Origin: Sulfuritalea sp.
GTDB lineage: Bacteria; Pseudomonadota; Gammaproteobacteria; Burkholderiales; Rhodocyclaceae
Length of the DNA stretch: 34,077 nt
Direction: 5' to 3'
NCBI GenBank assembly: GCA_021738385.1
Contig: JAIPCF010000024.1
Coordinates: forward strand, 1-34,077
Shown here: one piece after another, positions 6,415-15,856 of the stretch
Layout of the letters: each line of letters opens with the position of its first letter
Numbering within the stretch: the first letter of the stretch is position 1
Program-made: the position numbers and the translations under genes
The notes under the pieces: generated by a model
Databases searched by the model: none
What the model was told of the DNA's origin: nothing
The model's input: only the letters and a program-made list of their open reading frames with translations

Positions 6415-8184
6415 TCACTTCACAAATCGCTTGATCGTCGCGGCCAGCACCTCATTTTTCGGATGCGCCTTGGTCGCCTCGCGCCAGATATCCTTGGCCA
6501 TATCTTGCCGGCCGAGAGCCCACAGCACCTCACCAATGTGGGCGGCGATCTCCGCATCGGGCCTCTTTTCATAGGCCTTTCGCAAGACATCGAGCGCTGC
6601 GGCCATTTTGCCCTGTCGGAACATTACCCAGCCCTTGCTGTCGAGAATGTAGGGATCATCCGGAGACAGAGCAAGCGCCTTGTCGACCAGACTCGCCGCC
6701 TCATCCAGCCGCAGATTTCTATCGGCAAGGGAATAGCCGAGCGCGTTGTAGCCTTGCGGCGATTGGGGCTGCAGTTCGATCAGACGCCGCAAATGACGTT
6801 CGAGTATATCCATGTGCCCGAGTTTTTCCGCTGCCAATGCCGTCTCGTAGAGAATATCGGGTTGGTCTGGATGCGCTTCCAGCGCCTTGACCAGATACGC
6901 GTAAGCATCGCTATGCCTACCTGCATCCCTTAGCAACTGGGATTCCGCCACCACCAACCGGGAATCTTCCGGCAATTTCGCCCGCGCACTCACGATCCGC
7001 TCGCGCGCCGCATCGAACTTGTTCTGACGCAATAAAACCTGTGCCGCACGAACTTTTGCCGGTACCAGATGTTCACCTGCCACAACCTGGTCGTACCACT
7101 GCACAGCTTCGTCAAGACGTTCGGCCTGCTCCGCAATTTGGCCGAGATAAAAGCGTGCCGGATTTGGATCGCCACGCTTCGTTTCAATAAACCGTTTGAG
7201 CTGCTGCTCAGCTTCAACCGTGTCATTTACTTGCAGCGACAGTATGCCGACAGCGTATAGCATTTCCGGATTTTCTGGATTGGCGGTGAGTAAACGCCGA
7301 AACTCGACCCGTGCCTCTTCATAGCGCTTTTCCGCAACCAATCCGCGGGCATAGGCCAAGCGTACATTCTGAACGTCGGGGTTCGTTTCCAGAAATTTTT
7401 TCAGAAATTCGATCTGCTCCGCACCTTTTTGCATCAGTTCGGCCTTGAACAAAGCCGCCACTTCCCAATTGGGGCGTTGCTCCAATGCCAAATCGATTTC
7501 GTGCCGCGCGCTATCCGCATCTCCCACACCATAAGCCGCCTGGGCTCGCACGAAGCGAGCTTCTGCCAGATCGAGGTACGGCTGGGTTATTCGATCGAGC
7601 AAGCTGCGTACAGCCACTTTGTCGGGATAGCGGACAAAGGCACCGACGACTTTAAGCAGGGCTGGACCCACTGTCTGCGGCGTTCCTGCTGCGAGATCGC
7701 GAGCGAGGCTGGTAGCCAACTCCTCTAGACGACCGCTGGCGAGCAGCAAGGTCGCCAGCATTTGCTTGGCCTGTTGCGACTCGGGTTCTAGGCTTTGCCA
7801 AAGTCGCGCGGCTTCCAAGGCGGCGTCGTACTGACGCGCATGAAATGCTATTTCAGCCGCCCTGCGCACTATTCGCGGATCGCGCGTGCTAGTCGCCAGC
7901 TCAAGATATGCACTGGCTGAAAGTGCGAACTGGCCCTTCTGCGCGGCCATTTCCGCGAGCAGGAACTGGTAAAGAATCTGTCCCGTAAGCTCCAGCTTGG
8001 GCAGCCGGCCCTCATTCGCGGGCGCAGTAGCGACAGCCGGCTTCGCCGCTGCAGGTGCCTGCGTTGGTGCCGGCGCTGACGCGGGTGAGGATTCAGGCCC
8101 AGGCGCTGCTACGGGTGCTTGCGCCGTTGAGCAAGCACTGGTCAGTGCAAGAATAGTCACGAAGACGGATGGGTAAAACTTCAT
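6415..8184 (-). CDS. TPR-repeat lipoprotein
   Basis: The mature form is a predicted 589-residue protein starting at ATG 8184-8182. A longer frame to 8214 exists, but the start chosen puts a signal peptide with lipobox LTSAC (Cys18) at the N-terminus. After a Pro/Ala-rich linker (about 20-55) the rest is helical tetratricopeptide repeats, about 12-14 copies with motifs such as ALGYSLADRN and DSKGWVMFRQGKMAAALDVL. Such proteins act as scaffolds in the periplasm or at the outer membrane. Betaproteobacteria often carry this gene directly before lolB, which hints at envelope biogenesis, but the function is not established here. Gap to lolB 97 bp. Confidence 0.9.
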   Translation of the reverse strand: MKFYPSVFVTILALTSACSTAQAPVAAPGPESSPASAPAPTQAPAAAKPAVATAPANEGRLPKLELTGQILYQFLLAEMAAQKGQFALSASAYLELATSTRDPRIVRRAAEIAFHARQYDAALEAARLWQSLEPESQQAKQMLATLLLASGRLEELATSLARDLAAGTPQTVGPALLKVVGAFVRYPDKVAVRSLLDRITQPYLDLAEARFVRAQAAYGVGDADSARHEIDLALEQRPNWEVAALFKAELMQKGAEQIEFLKKFLETNPDVQNVRLAYARGLVAEKRYEEARVEFRRLLTANPENPEMLYAVGILSLQVNDTVEAEQQLKRFIETKRGDPNPARFYLGQIAEQAERLDEAVQWYDQVVAGEHLVPAKVRAAQVLLRQNKFDAARERIVSARAKLPEDSRLVVAESQLLRDAGRHSDAYAYLVKALEAHPDQPDILYETALAAEKLGHMDILERHLRRLIELQPQSPQGYNALGYSLADRNLRLDEAASLVDKALALSPDDPYILDSKGWVMFRQGKMAAALDVLRKAYEKRPDAEIAAHIGEVLWALGRQDMAKDIWREATKAHPKNEVLAATIKRFVK

Positions 8185-8302
8185 TTGCGCGGCACCTGTA
8201 AAACACTGTGTCAAACCCGGCCATCAAACACGACTGACAAGGCTGTCACATACAATGCAGCGATGTTAGCAGTTTCGCCGATTGTTTCGCACGGGGCCGG
8301 TC

Positions 8303-9127
8303 ATGCCTGAATTACCCGAAGTCGAGGTCACCCTCAGGGGCATTGCGCCGACCTTGACCGGAGAGCAGGTCACTGGCGTGACCTGCAGGACTCCCGCCCT
8401 ACGCTACCCACTACCGACCCGGCTTGGGATAATTCTCAAAGGGCACCGTCTGAAAACCGCGATCCGCCGCGGCAAATATCTACTGCTTGGTTTTAGCCAC
8501 GGCCATCTTCTGATCCACCTCGGCATGTCGGGCAGTCTGCGACTGGTCGCCAGCACGCTCCCGGCCGAAAAGCATGATCATTTTGATCTGATGTTCGATA
8601 TTCATGGCGAGACTGTGGCCATGAGACTGAGAGACCCCCGGCGCTTTGGCGCAATCCTCTGGCTGGAAGGTGATCCGCTCCGGCATCCGCTGCTGGCGGT
8701 ACTTGGCATTGAACCTTTGAGCGACGAATTCAGCGCGGCCTGGCTAAAGAACCGTCTCACGGGACTCACGGCTGCGATCAAGCCGACATTGATGGACAGC
8801 CACCGCATTGTCGGAATTGGCAACATCTATGCTTCGGAAAGCCTGTTTCGGGCCGGCATTGATCCGCGCCGGGCAGCCGGGCGCATTTCTAGTACTCGAC
8901 TGGAACGTCTGGTAGCGTCGATCAAGACAACGCTTGCTGCCGCGATCGATGCAGGCGGCAGCAGCCTGCGCGACTTCATCAAATCCGACGGAAGCTCAGG
9001 CTATTTTCAGCAACAATACTTTGTCTATGGTCGCAGTGGGAAGCCCTGCCGCGTCTGCGGCACTCCGATTCGGGAGCTAAGACAGGGGCAACGTGCAACG
9101 TTCTTCTGCTCTCGCTGTCAGCGCTAG
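8303..9127 (+). CDS. mutM: Formamidopyrimidine-DNA glycosylase (Fpg)
   Basis: A 274-residue base-excision repair enzyme that removes 8-oxoguanine and formamidopyrimidines and cuts at the abasic site. ATG 8303 is chosen because the mature protein must begin PELPEVE, with Pro as the catalytic nucleophile and Glu next to it. The frame extends upstream to 8282 but that would bury the nucleophile. The conserved Lys loop (RRGKYLLLGF), GNIYASESLFRAGIDPRR helix and C-terminal zinc finger with four Cys (CRVCG...CSRC) are all present. It is divergent from the TPR gene across 118 bp; TACAAT at 8251-8256 could be its -10. Confidence 0.97.
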   Translation: MPELPEVEVTLRGIAPTLTGEQVTGVTCRTPALRYPLPTRLGIILKGHRLKTAIRRGKYLLLGFSHGHLLIHLGMSGSLRLVASTLPAEKHDHFDLMFDIHGETVAMRLRDPRRFGAILWLEGDPLRHPLLAVLGIEPLSDEFSAAWLKNRLTGLTAAIKPTLMDSHRIVGIGNIYASESLFRAGIDPRRAAGRISSTRLERLVASIKTTLAAAIDAGGSSLRDFIKSDGSSGYFQQQYFVYGRSGKPCRVCGTPIRELRQGQRATFFCSRCQR

Positions 9128-9144
9128 CGGATTGCAACGCGCTT

Positions 9145-9417
<273 letters not shown>

Positions 9418-9915
9418 TTAATCTTCAGTCGCTTTGTTGATTTTTTGGGCCAGCCGGATTTGGACTTGCGGCGGAACAAACTTGGAGACGTCACCGCCCA
9501 ATGACGCTATTTCACGCACCATGGTCGCCGAAACAAACATGTACTGATCGCCCGGTGTCAGAAATACGGTTTCGACATCGGGGTAGAGGTTGCGGTTCAT
9601 GCCCGCCATCTGGAATTCGTACTCAAAGTCCGAGACGGCGCGCAAACCGCGCATTATCACGCTGGCACCGTGCTGACGCATGAAATCCATGAGCAGGCAG
9701 TCAAAACCATGGATTTCAATATTCGGATAACCCACCAGCACCTCGCGCGCTATATCTACACGCTCTGCCAGTGAAAACAGGGGATGCTTGGTACGGCTCT
9801 CGGCGACACCAATAATGACGCGCTCAAACAGACTCGAAGCACGCTTCACAAGGTCTTCGTGTCCGCTGGTAAGGGGATCGAAAGTCCCTGGATAAACGGC
9901 GATACTTTTGCTCAT
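9418..9915 (-). CDS. coaD: Phosphopantetheine adenylyltransferase
   Basis: A 165-residue cytosolic nucleotidyltransferase making dephospho-CoA from 4'-phosphopantetheine and ATP, the penultimate CoA step. It starts [14 protein letters not shown]; the nucleotidyl HxGH-type motif is T16-SGH19. The C-terminal [20 protein letters not shown] is the expected second ATP site, with Ala in a position often Ser. The frame is open upstream to 9975, but ATG 9915 gives the family length and overlaps the rsmD stop (ATGA at 9912-9915). Confidence 0.97.
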   Translation of the reverse strand: MSKSIAVYPGTFDPLTSGHEDLVKRASSLFERVIIGVAESRTKHPLFSLAERVDIAREVLVGYPNIEIHGFDCLLMDFMRQHGASVIMRGLRAVSDFEYEFQMAGMNRNLYPDVETVFLTPGDQYMFVSATMVREIASLGGDVSKFVPPQVQIRLAQKINKATED

Positions 9916-10445
9916 GCCTGCTCCAGCAGATGAAAGAAAACCTGACCGGCCCGCCCCTGTTTCACTACCGACCACTGGCCAAGTTGCTGCAAAGGCTTCT
10001 CGGCCTCGGCATACAGTCTCGAATTGGGAGCTGCCAATCCATCTAGCAGGGGCTCAACGCGAGCGAGCCAGTCTTGCCCGTATGGCGGATCGAGAAACAA
10101 CAGATCGAATCGTCGCGCGGACTGGGGAGCGAATTTTAGCGCATCGCAGCAAAACAGTTCCAACCGCGGGCAGCCAAAGTTTTCGGCCTGTTTTTTTAGT
10201 GCCGCAAAGGCCGAACGGGAACGCTCGACCAAAGCGACGTAGTCAGCGCCGCGTGACGCGGCCTCGAAACCGAGAATTCCGCTGCCGGCAAACAGGTCAA
10301 GACAACTCAACCCGCCAAGATCCTGTCCCAACCAGTTGAACAGGGTTTCACGCACTCGATCCGGCGTTGGTCTCAAGCCTGGGGTGTCTTCGACATGCAC
10401 CAGGCGGCTGCGCCATGTACCTCCGGTAATACGGATGCGGCTCAA
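9912..10445 (-). CDS. rsmD: 16S rRNA (guanine966-N2)-methyltransferase
   Basis: A 177-residue SAM-dependent enzyme methylating G966 of 16S rRNA during small-subunit assembly. [10 protein letters not shown] at the N-terminus, [15 protein letters not shown] at 25-39, the SAM motif [10 protein letters not shown] at 50-59 and the catalytic DPPY at 119-122 are all present. Length is normal. It is translationally coupled to coaD and starts 3 bp after the stop of the upstream M16 gene, so at least rsmD-coaD and probably the M16 genes share a transcript. Confidence 0.96.
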   Translation of the reverse strand: MSRIRITGGTWRSRLVHVEDTPGLRPTPDRVRETLFNWLGQDLGGLSCLDLFAGSGILGFEAASRGADYVALVERSRSAFAALKKQAENFGCPRLELFCCDALKFAPQSARRFDLLFLDPPYGQDWLARVEPLLDGLAAPNSRLYAEAEKPLQQLGQWSVVKQGRAGQVFFHLLEQA

Positions 10446-10448
10446 AAC

Positions 10449-11738
10449 TCAATCGGTTGCTACGACAACCGTGACAAGATTCTCCGCCTTGACATGCCGT
10501 GCAAAAGCGGCTTTGACCTGGGCTACCGTAACCGCGTTGATTTTTGCGGGAAAATCGTCCAGATACGTCAATGGCAGGTCGTAAAACCCGATCGTGGAAA
10601 GATAGCCGAGCAGTTTGGCATTGCTGTCCATGCGCAAAGCCTGACTATTGACCATATTCTTCTTTGCAGAAGACAACTCGTTTGCCGTCGGCCCTCTGGC
10701 GATGAAGTCGCTGAGTACCTCATTGACGACCTTGAGCGCGTCGCTGACTTGCTCCCGCTTGGTTTGGAGACCAATTTCAAACGGGCCCTCGAGTTTGCGC
10801 GGCGCGAAATAGGAATACACACTGTAGGCATAACCCCTTTTCTCACGGACCTCCTTCATCAGTCGCGAAACGAATCCACCTCCGCCGAGCGTGTAGTTCC
10901 CGACCAGCAGGGCAAAATAGTCGGGGTCGCTGCGGCGGATTGCAGGCAGGCCGATGTGAACATGGCTTTGTGCAGCGGGGTGAGCGATTTTTATTACATC
11001 TGTTGCCGGCAACTTCACCGGCGGAGGAGTCAGCGCATCGTTGCCCGCGGGCAGAGCCTCGGTCAAATTCTGGGCAATGACTTCGGCTTCGGCCCGCGAC
11101 ACGTCTCCAATGATCGAAACAATGGCACCGCGAGCGCCGTAGTGCTTGCGATGGAAGTCCACCAGATCCTCTCGCGTGATCGAGGCGACACTTTCAGCCG
11201 TGGGACTATCGCCATAGGGATGATCTGGATAGATCGCCTTGGCGAAACGCTTGGCGGCGATCGCGTCTGGCCGCGTCTCGGATTCACGAATTGCGGCGAT
11301 GGATCGACCTTTTTCTCGCTCCAGCACCGACTGCGGAAAAGTCGGCGCTGACACTACGGTGCGCAAAAGCCCAAGCGCGGCCTCACGCTCGGTTTTGCTC
11401 GAAAGCGTTCGCACCCGGATACTGGAACGGTCATTGTCCGCACCGCCGCTGAGCCTTGCACCGATATCCACCAGACGCCCGGCAATTTTCTCTTCGTCAA
11501 GATCGCCCGCACCCGCCTCCAGCAGGCCTTGGGTCAGCCCGGCAACGCCAGACTTTTCAGTCGGAACAAAAACACCGCCGGCTGAAAAATCTATCTGAAC
11601 ATCGAGAATGGGCAATACCCGCGTTTCGATGAAGTAGACCTTTGCCCCGGAGGGCGCGAGCCAATGGTCTATCTTGACACCCGCCAGGGCGAGCGTCGAT
11701 GTCAGAGCGGACAAAACAAGGATTATCAGGGTACGCAT
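10449..11738 (-). CDS. M16 family peptidase-like protein, zinc motif absent
   Basis: A 429-residue pitrilysin-fold protein with an N-terminal signal peptide (about 1-20), so probably periplasmic. At the place of the HxxEH zinc motif it reads LTQGL (residues 68-72), so it should not be catalytic alone. The C-terminal half keeps the substrate-binding features (GGGGFVSRLMKEVREKRGYAYSVYS). In betaproteobacteria such a subunit is typically encoded with an active M16 protein and the two are thought to form a heterodimer like mitochondrial processing peptidase alpha/beta. Its start overlaps the stop of the active partner by 1 bp (TGATG). Confidence 0.92.
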   Translation of the reverse strand: MRTLIILVLSALTSTLALAGVKIDHWLAPSGAKVYFIETRVLPILDVQIDFSAGGVFVPTEKSGVAGLTQGLLEAGAGDLDEEKIAGRLVDIGARLSGGADNDRSSIRVRTLSSKTEREAALGLLRTVVSAPTFPQSVLEREKGRSIAAIRESETRPDAIAAKRFAKAIYPDHPYGDSPTAESVASITREDLVDFHRKHYGARGAIVSIIGDVSRAEAEVIAQNLTEALPAGNDALTPPPVKLPATDVIKIAHPAAQSHVHIGLPAIRRSDPDYFALLVGNYTLGGGGFVSRLMKEVREKRGYAYSVYSYFAPRKLEGPFEIGLQTKREQVSDALKVVNEVLSDFIARGPTANELSSAKKNMVNSQALRMDSNAKLLGYLSTIGFYDLPLTYLDDFPAKINAVTVAQVKAAFARHVKAENLVTVVVATD

Positions 11739-13102
11739 CAGTGCCTCACTGCCCCGGAGGGCTTTTTCGGTTTGCTTTGCTCCAGCGGCTGCGGATCAAG
11801 TACGGCTATGGTCAGGGTATCGTCTTTGAAGTATTTCTTCGCCACGGCCTGCACTTCTTCGGCAGTCACGCTTTTCAGTTTCTCCAGCATCAAGTCCATG
11901 TCTTTCCAAGAATTCCCGGCCGCTTCTGTACCACCGATCTCCATGGCCTGCGCCATCAGCGAGTCGCGCTTGTAGATTTGCGCGGCAACAGACTGGATCT
12001 TGACCCTGTTCAATTCCTCGACCGAAACACCTTCATCCTGAACACGCTTGATCTCGGCTCGCAAGGCTGCTTCCAGTTCGTCGATGGTTTTGCCTTCGGC
12101 CGGCTGTCCATCGACGATGAAACTTGCCTCGCCGCGTAGCGTCCCGTCATAACCAGCGCCAGCGGACTGTGCAATACGCGTACCACGCACCAGGTTTTTC
12201 GAGAAGCGTGACGCGTCGTGACCGTCGAGCACTGACGCCAGCACATTCAGCGCATATGGATCACGATCCGTGTTGACGTCGCGCAGTTTTGGCGTTTTCC
12301 ACGCCATGGCCAGGTAGGGCAGCTTGGCCGGCGCCTTGACGCTTATCCGGCGGATACCGATCTGTTGAGGTTCATTTTGCGGCTTGCGCTCAGGCAATGC
12401 ATGGCGCTTGTGCTTCCCGTAATACTTCTTTGCCAGGCGAAACACTTCCCGGTGATCGACATCCCCCACCACCACCACATAGGCGTTGTTAGGCTCATAC
12501 CATTGCCGGTACCAGCGGCGGGCATCCTGCCAGGTCATGTGCTCCAGATCATCCATCCAGCCGATAATCGGACGCCGATAGGGGTGCGCCTGAAACATCG
12601 CCGAATTCAACGCTTCGTACACCTTCGCGTGCGGGTTATCGTCCGTGCGTAGCCTCCGCTCCTCCATGACGACCTTGATCTCGGAGGCAAATTCCTTGGC
12701 ATCCAGTTTTAGATTTACCATGCGATCCGCTTCGAGCTTCATCATCTCGGGCAAGGCCGCTTTGGGCACGATCTGGAAATAGGCGGTGAAATCCCGGCTG
12801 GTAAATGCGTTGTCACGACCGCCCGCCTCGGCCACCCGCTTGTTGAACTCTCCCGCCTTCAGGTTTATTGTGCCCTTGAACATCAAGTGCTCAAGCACGT
12901 GCGCGACGCCCGACGTACCGTCCTTTTCGTCCATGCTGCCGGCGCGATACCAGACCATATGCACGGCAGTCGGCGCCCGGTTGTCTTCCTTGACGATGAC
13001 ACGCAGGCCATTGGCAAGCTGCGTTTCAAATGGATTGGCAAAAGTCGGCGCTGGCAGCACGGCGATCAGTAGTGCGGAGTAAGTGGTTAGCAAAGATCTC
13101 AT
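11738..13102 (-). CDS. M16 family zinc metallopeptidase, catalytic subunit
   Basis: A 454-residue pitrilysin/insulinase-type peptidase with signal peptide (about 1-22). The inverted zinc motif HVLEH is at 68-72, and the third zinc ligand Glu lies in VVMEERR (147 or 148), at the family spacing. The N-terminal block NGLRVIVKEDNRAP and the WYRAGSMDEKDGTSG region are canonical. It is coupled to the inactive homologue downstream. The C-terminus is Pro/Lys rich (PLEQSKPKKPSG). It is divergent from ftsY across 150 bp, an arrangement frequent in betaproteobacteria. Physiological substrate unknown. Confidence 0.94.
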   Translation of the reverse strand: MRSLLTTYSALLIAVLPAPTFANPFETQLANGLRVIVKEDNRAPTAVHMVWYRAGSMDEKDGTSGVAHVLEHLMFKGTINLKAGEFNKRVAEAGGRDNAFTSRDFTAYFQIVPKAALPEMMKLEADRMVNLKLDAKEFASEIKVVMEERRLRTDDNPHAKVYEALNSAMFQAHPYRRPIIGWMDDLEHMTWQDARRWYRQWYEPNNAYVVVVGDVDHREVFRLAKKYYGKHKRHALPERKPQNEPQQIGIRRISVKAPAKLPYLAMAWKTPKLRDVNTDRDPYALNVLASVLDGHDASRFSKNLVRGTRIAQSAGAGYDGTLRGEASFIVDGQPAEGKTIDELEAALRAEIKRVQDEGVSVEELNRVKIQSVAAQIYKRDSLMAQAMEIGGTEAAGNSWKDMDLMLEKLKSVTAEEVQAVAKKYFKDDTLTIAVLDPQPLEQSKPKKPSGAVRH

Positions 13103-13197
13103 GGGCTTTGATGTATTTTGTACAGTTGAAAGGCTGATTCCGCCAAAGTTTTTGCCCGCGCTTGCAGGCCTTGGGCCGAAATCACAAAGAGGGCTTC

Positions 13198-13206
13198 TGC
13201 TAAAAT
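13198..13206 (+). promoter_or_regulatory. Possible extended -10 promoter element of ftsYEX
   Basis: TGCTAAAAT matches an extended -10 (TGnTAnAAT-like) 46 bp before the ftsY start. No convincing -35 is seen at the right spacing. The same nine bases recur before rpoH. Confidence 0.35.
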
Positions 13207-13252
13207 CGAGCTACGCATCTTAGCGCGGCTTCAGCTTCAGACCACATCCCGC

Positions 13253-14230
13253 ATGTTTGGTTTCCTCAAGAATAAATCCGACCCCTCTGACCAGGTAACC
13301 GAGCAACAGGCGCCTCGCCCCGCATGGGGCGAACGCCTCAAGGCCGGCCTTTCGCGCACACGCGACACGCTCAATACTCCGCTAACCGAGCTCTTCAGCA
13401 GGGCCCGGATCGATGGCGAACTTCTCGACGAGCTCGAAATGACGCTGTTGATGGCCGATTGCGGCGTCGAGGCAACTCAGTGGCTACTGGCAGAATTGAA
13501 AGCCAGCGTCAAACGCGACAAACTGGAAACGCCGTCCCAACTGAGCGCCGCCCTGGCAAAAGGTCTCGAAACCCTGCTGACACCGCTCGAAAAGCCGATT
13601 GAACTTGGCGCGCATCAACCTTTCGTGATCATGATTGCCGGCGTCAACGGCGCTGGCAAGACCACCTCCATAGGCAAGCTTGCCAAGCACTTCCAGAGTC
13701 AGGGTAAAAGTGTTCTGCTCGCCGCAGGTGACACTTTTCGCGCCGCTGCGCGTGAACAACTGACAGCATGGGGCGAGCGCAATGGGATAACCGTCATCGC
13801 CCAGGAATCGGGCGATCCTGCAGCTGTGGTGTTTGACGCCATCAACGCCGCCAAGGCACGCAAGATTGATGTCGTTCTGGCCGATACGGCGGGACGCCTG
13901 CCGACACAACTACACCTGATGGAAGAGATCGCCAAGATTCGGCGTGTGATCCAGAAGGCCGACTCCACTGGACCACACGAGGTCCTGATGGTGCTTGACG
14001 CCAACATCGGCCAAAATGCAGTCCAGCAGGTCAAGGCTTTTGACAAAGCCATTGGCGTTACCGGGCTGGTAATTACCAAGCTCGACGGTACCGCCAAGGG
14101 TGGTGTACTTGCGGCCATTGCCCGCCAGTGTCCGAAACCCGTGCGCTTTATCGGGATCGGTGAAGGTATCGATGATTTGCAAGCTTTTCGCGCCAGCGAG
14201 TTCGTCGAGGCGCTGCTGGGACCCACCTAG
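13253..14230 (+). CDS. ftsY: Signal recognition particle receptor FtsY
   Basis: A 325-residue SRP GTPase that docks ribosome-SRP complexes at the inner membrane. The N-domain (about 30-115) is followed by the G domain: G1 GVNGAGKTTS near 130, DTFRAAAREQL, G3 DTAGRLPTQ, G4 TKLDGTAKGG and the closing GIGEGIDDLQAF. The acidic A-domain of E. coli is almost absent, which is normal for the short betaproteobacterial form. Its TAG overlaps the GTG of ftsE by one base, so ftsY-ftsE-ftsX form one coupled operon. Confidence 0.97.
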   Translation: MFGFLKNKSDPSDQVTEQQAPRPAWGERLKAGLSRTRDTLNTPLTELFSRARIDGELLDELEMTLLMADCGVEATQWLLAELKASVKRDKLETPSQLSAALAKGLETLLTPLEKPIELGAHQPFVIMIAGVNGAGKTTSIGKLAKHFQSQGKSVLLAAGDTFRAAAREQLTAWGERNGITVIAQESGDPAAVVFDAINAAKARKIDVVLADTAGRLPTQLHLMEEIAKIRRVIQKADSTGPHEVLMVLDANIGQNAVQQVKAFDKAIGVTGLVITKLDGTAKGGVLAAIARQCPKPVRFIGIGEGIDDLQAFRASEFVEALLGPT

Positions 14231-14877
14231 TGATTTGTTTTGATCGCGTTGGCAAGCGCTACCCTCCCGGGGGCGCCGCGCTTTCCGAACTCAGCTTTGA
14301 AGTGAGCGAAGGGCAACTGGTGGTGGTAAGCGGCCACTCCGGAGCAGGAAAATCGACCCTGCTAAAGCTTATAGCGGCTATCGAGAAACCGAGTTCCGGA
14401 ACCATTCTGGTCGGGGGACAAAATATCGGCAGCTTGTCGCGCTCGGCGCTACCTTACCTGCGCCGACGCATCGGTATCGTATTCCAGGATCAAAAGTTGC
14501 TGTTCGACCGCAATGTGTTTGAGAATGTGATGCTGCCTCTGTCGATCGCCGGATTTCCGCAAAGGGATGCCGCACAGCGCGTACGCGCGGCTCTCGACAA
14601 AGTCGGGCTGGCCCGACGCGAGAAAGCGCTGCCAATCATGCTGTCAGGTGGTGAACAGCAGCGCCTGGCTATTGCCCGCGCTGTTGTCAGCCGACCCAGC
14701 CTGCTGCTGGCAGACGAACCGACCGCGCATCTTGATCGGGAAACCGCGACCGATGTCGCCCGGATATTTTCCGAGTTCAATCATGTCGGCGTTACCGTGC
14801 TGGTTGCAACGTATGCTTATGAACTGTTTCCGGCGACGCAGCATTTGCGACTCGATCACGGCAGATTGCTACAGTGA
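14230..14877 (+). CDS. ftsE: Cell division ATP-binding protein FtsE
   Basis: A 215-residue ABC ATPase that with FtsX controls peptidoglycan hydrolase activators at the septum. The start is GTG at 14230, overlapping the ftsY stop. MICFDRVGKRYPPGG is the usual FtsE start. Walker A GHSGAGKST lies near 36-44, the Q-loop in IVFQDQKLL, the signature LSGGEQQR and Walker B LLLADEPTAHLD follow. The H-loop position reads VLVATYAYE, where FtsE proteins usually have a His (VLVATHD); here Tyr replaces it. The 3' end overlaps ftsX by 4 bp (GTGA). Confidence 0.96.
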   Translation: MICFDRVGKRYPPGGAALSELSFEVSEGQLVVVSGHSGAGKSTLLKLIAAIEKPSSGTILVGGQNIGSLSRSALPYLRRRIGIVFQDQKLLFDRNVFENVMLPLSIAGFPQRDAAQRVRAALDKVGLARREKALPIMLSGGEQQRLAIARAVVSRPSLLLADEPTAHLDRETATDVARIFSEFNHVGVTVLVATYAYELFPATQHLRLDHGRLLQ

Positions 14878-15776
14878 GGATCTGGATCGCTCATCATTCG
14901 GATGCAGCTTGGCATGCGCTTCGCAAACTGGCTGTTGCGCCCATAAATAGCCTGCTTTATCTACTGGCGATTGGGGTAACTCTTGCGCTGCCAGCCGTTG
15001 GTCAGATGCTGCTCACAAACGCCGCGCGTCTGACCGAGTCGACTCCGCCGGCACCCCAGATATCAATCTTCATGGCGTCAAGAGCCGACTCGAAAGCAAC
15101 GAAGGATGTTTCAGAGCGGCTGCGCAAACACGTAGGAGTGAAAAGTCATCAGTTTTTGTCCAGAGAAGAAACTCTGTCACGCATGAAGGGCAATCCGGAT
15201 CTTCGCGACGTGATCGACGCCTTGTCAAGCAATCCATTCCCCGACGCCTTCGTGGTCGCCGCAGCCGACGACAGCCATTTGGCTATGGAGAAACTTGCCG
15301 ACGAATTCCGCAAGTGGCCCAATGTTGAGCACGTTCAACTTGATTCGCTCTGGGTGCGTCGGCTCGATGCGTTGCTGAACCTCGTCCGCACCTCCGTAAT
15401 ACTCCTCGGCGTCTTGCTTGGCGGCGGGCTGGTGGCCATCAGTTTCAGCATTATTCGTATGCAGATACTGACCCATCGAGCTGAAATCGAAGTCAGTCAA
15501 CTACTCGGTGCGACGGATGGCTATATTCGGCGGCCCTTTCTCTACTATGGCGTTCTGCTTGGCCTGAGCGGCGGATGCGTAGCTTGGTTATTGGTGGGTG
15601 CCGTTACACTCTGGCTGCGAACTCCTCTGGGCGAATTGGCGCATCTGTATGATCTCGTTTTTTCGCTCCAAACTTTGAATCCGCGCGACTCGGCCCTGCT
15701 GCTTGGCTTGTCCGCAAGCTTGGGCTGGCTAGGGGCAATGGTTTCGTTGCAGCAACAATTGGGGCAATTCCGATGA
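14874..15776 (+). CDS. ftsX: Cell division protein FtsX
   Basis: A 300-residue inner-membrane permease-like partner of FtsE. The GTG start overlaps the ftsE stop. Four membrane segments are visible: one near 22-45, then a periplasmic domain of about 120 residues (PPAPQISIFM to VRRLDALLNLV), then three segments near 172-195, 220-245 and 272-293. The motif AEIEVSQLLGATDGYIRRPF before the third segment is typical of FtsX. Length is normal for the betaproteobacterial protein. Confidence 0.96.
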   Translation: MRIWIAHHSDAAWHALRKLAVAPINSLLYLLAIGVTLALPAVGQMLLTNAARLTESTPPAPQISIFMASRADSKATKDVSERLRKHVGVKSHQFLSREETLSRMKGNPDLRDVIDALSSNPFPDAFVVAAADDSHLAMEKLADEFRKWPNVEHVQLDSLWVRRLDALLNLVRTSVILLGVLLGGGLVAISFSIIRMQILTHRAEIEVSQLLGATDGYIRRPFLYYGVLLGLSGGCVAWLLVGAVTLWLRTPLGELAHLYDLVFSLQTLNPRDSALLLGLSASLGWLGAMVSLQQQLGQFR

Positions 15777-15856
15777 CCCAAGTATTTGGAAAAAACCTAC
15801 ATTTGAGCGGGTCCGGGCTCCAACATTGAATAGAAACGCTCCATTCGGGCGATAAT

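Noticed and set aside
15826-15856. TTGAAT...GATAAT promoter-like pair before the hypothetical gene at 15857
   Set aside because: The spacing is 19 bp and the transcription start would fall at or after the start codon, so it is not supported.
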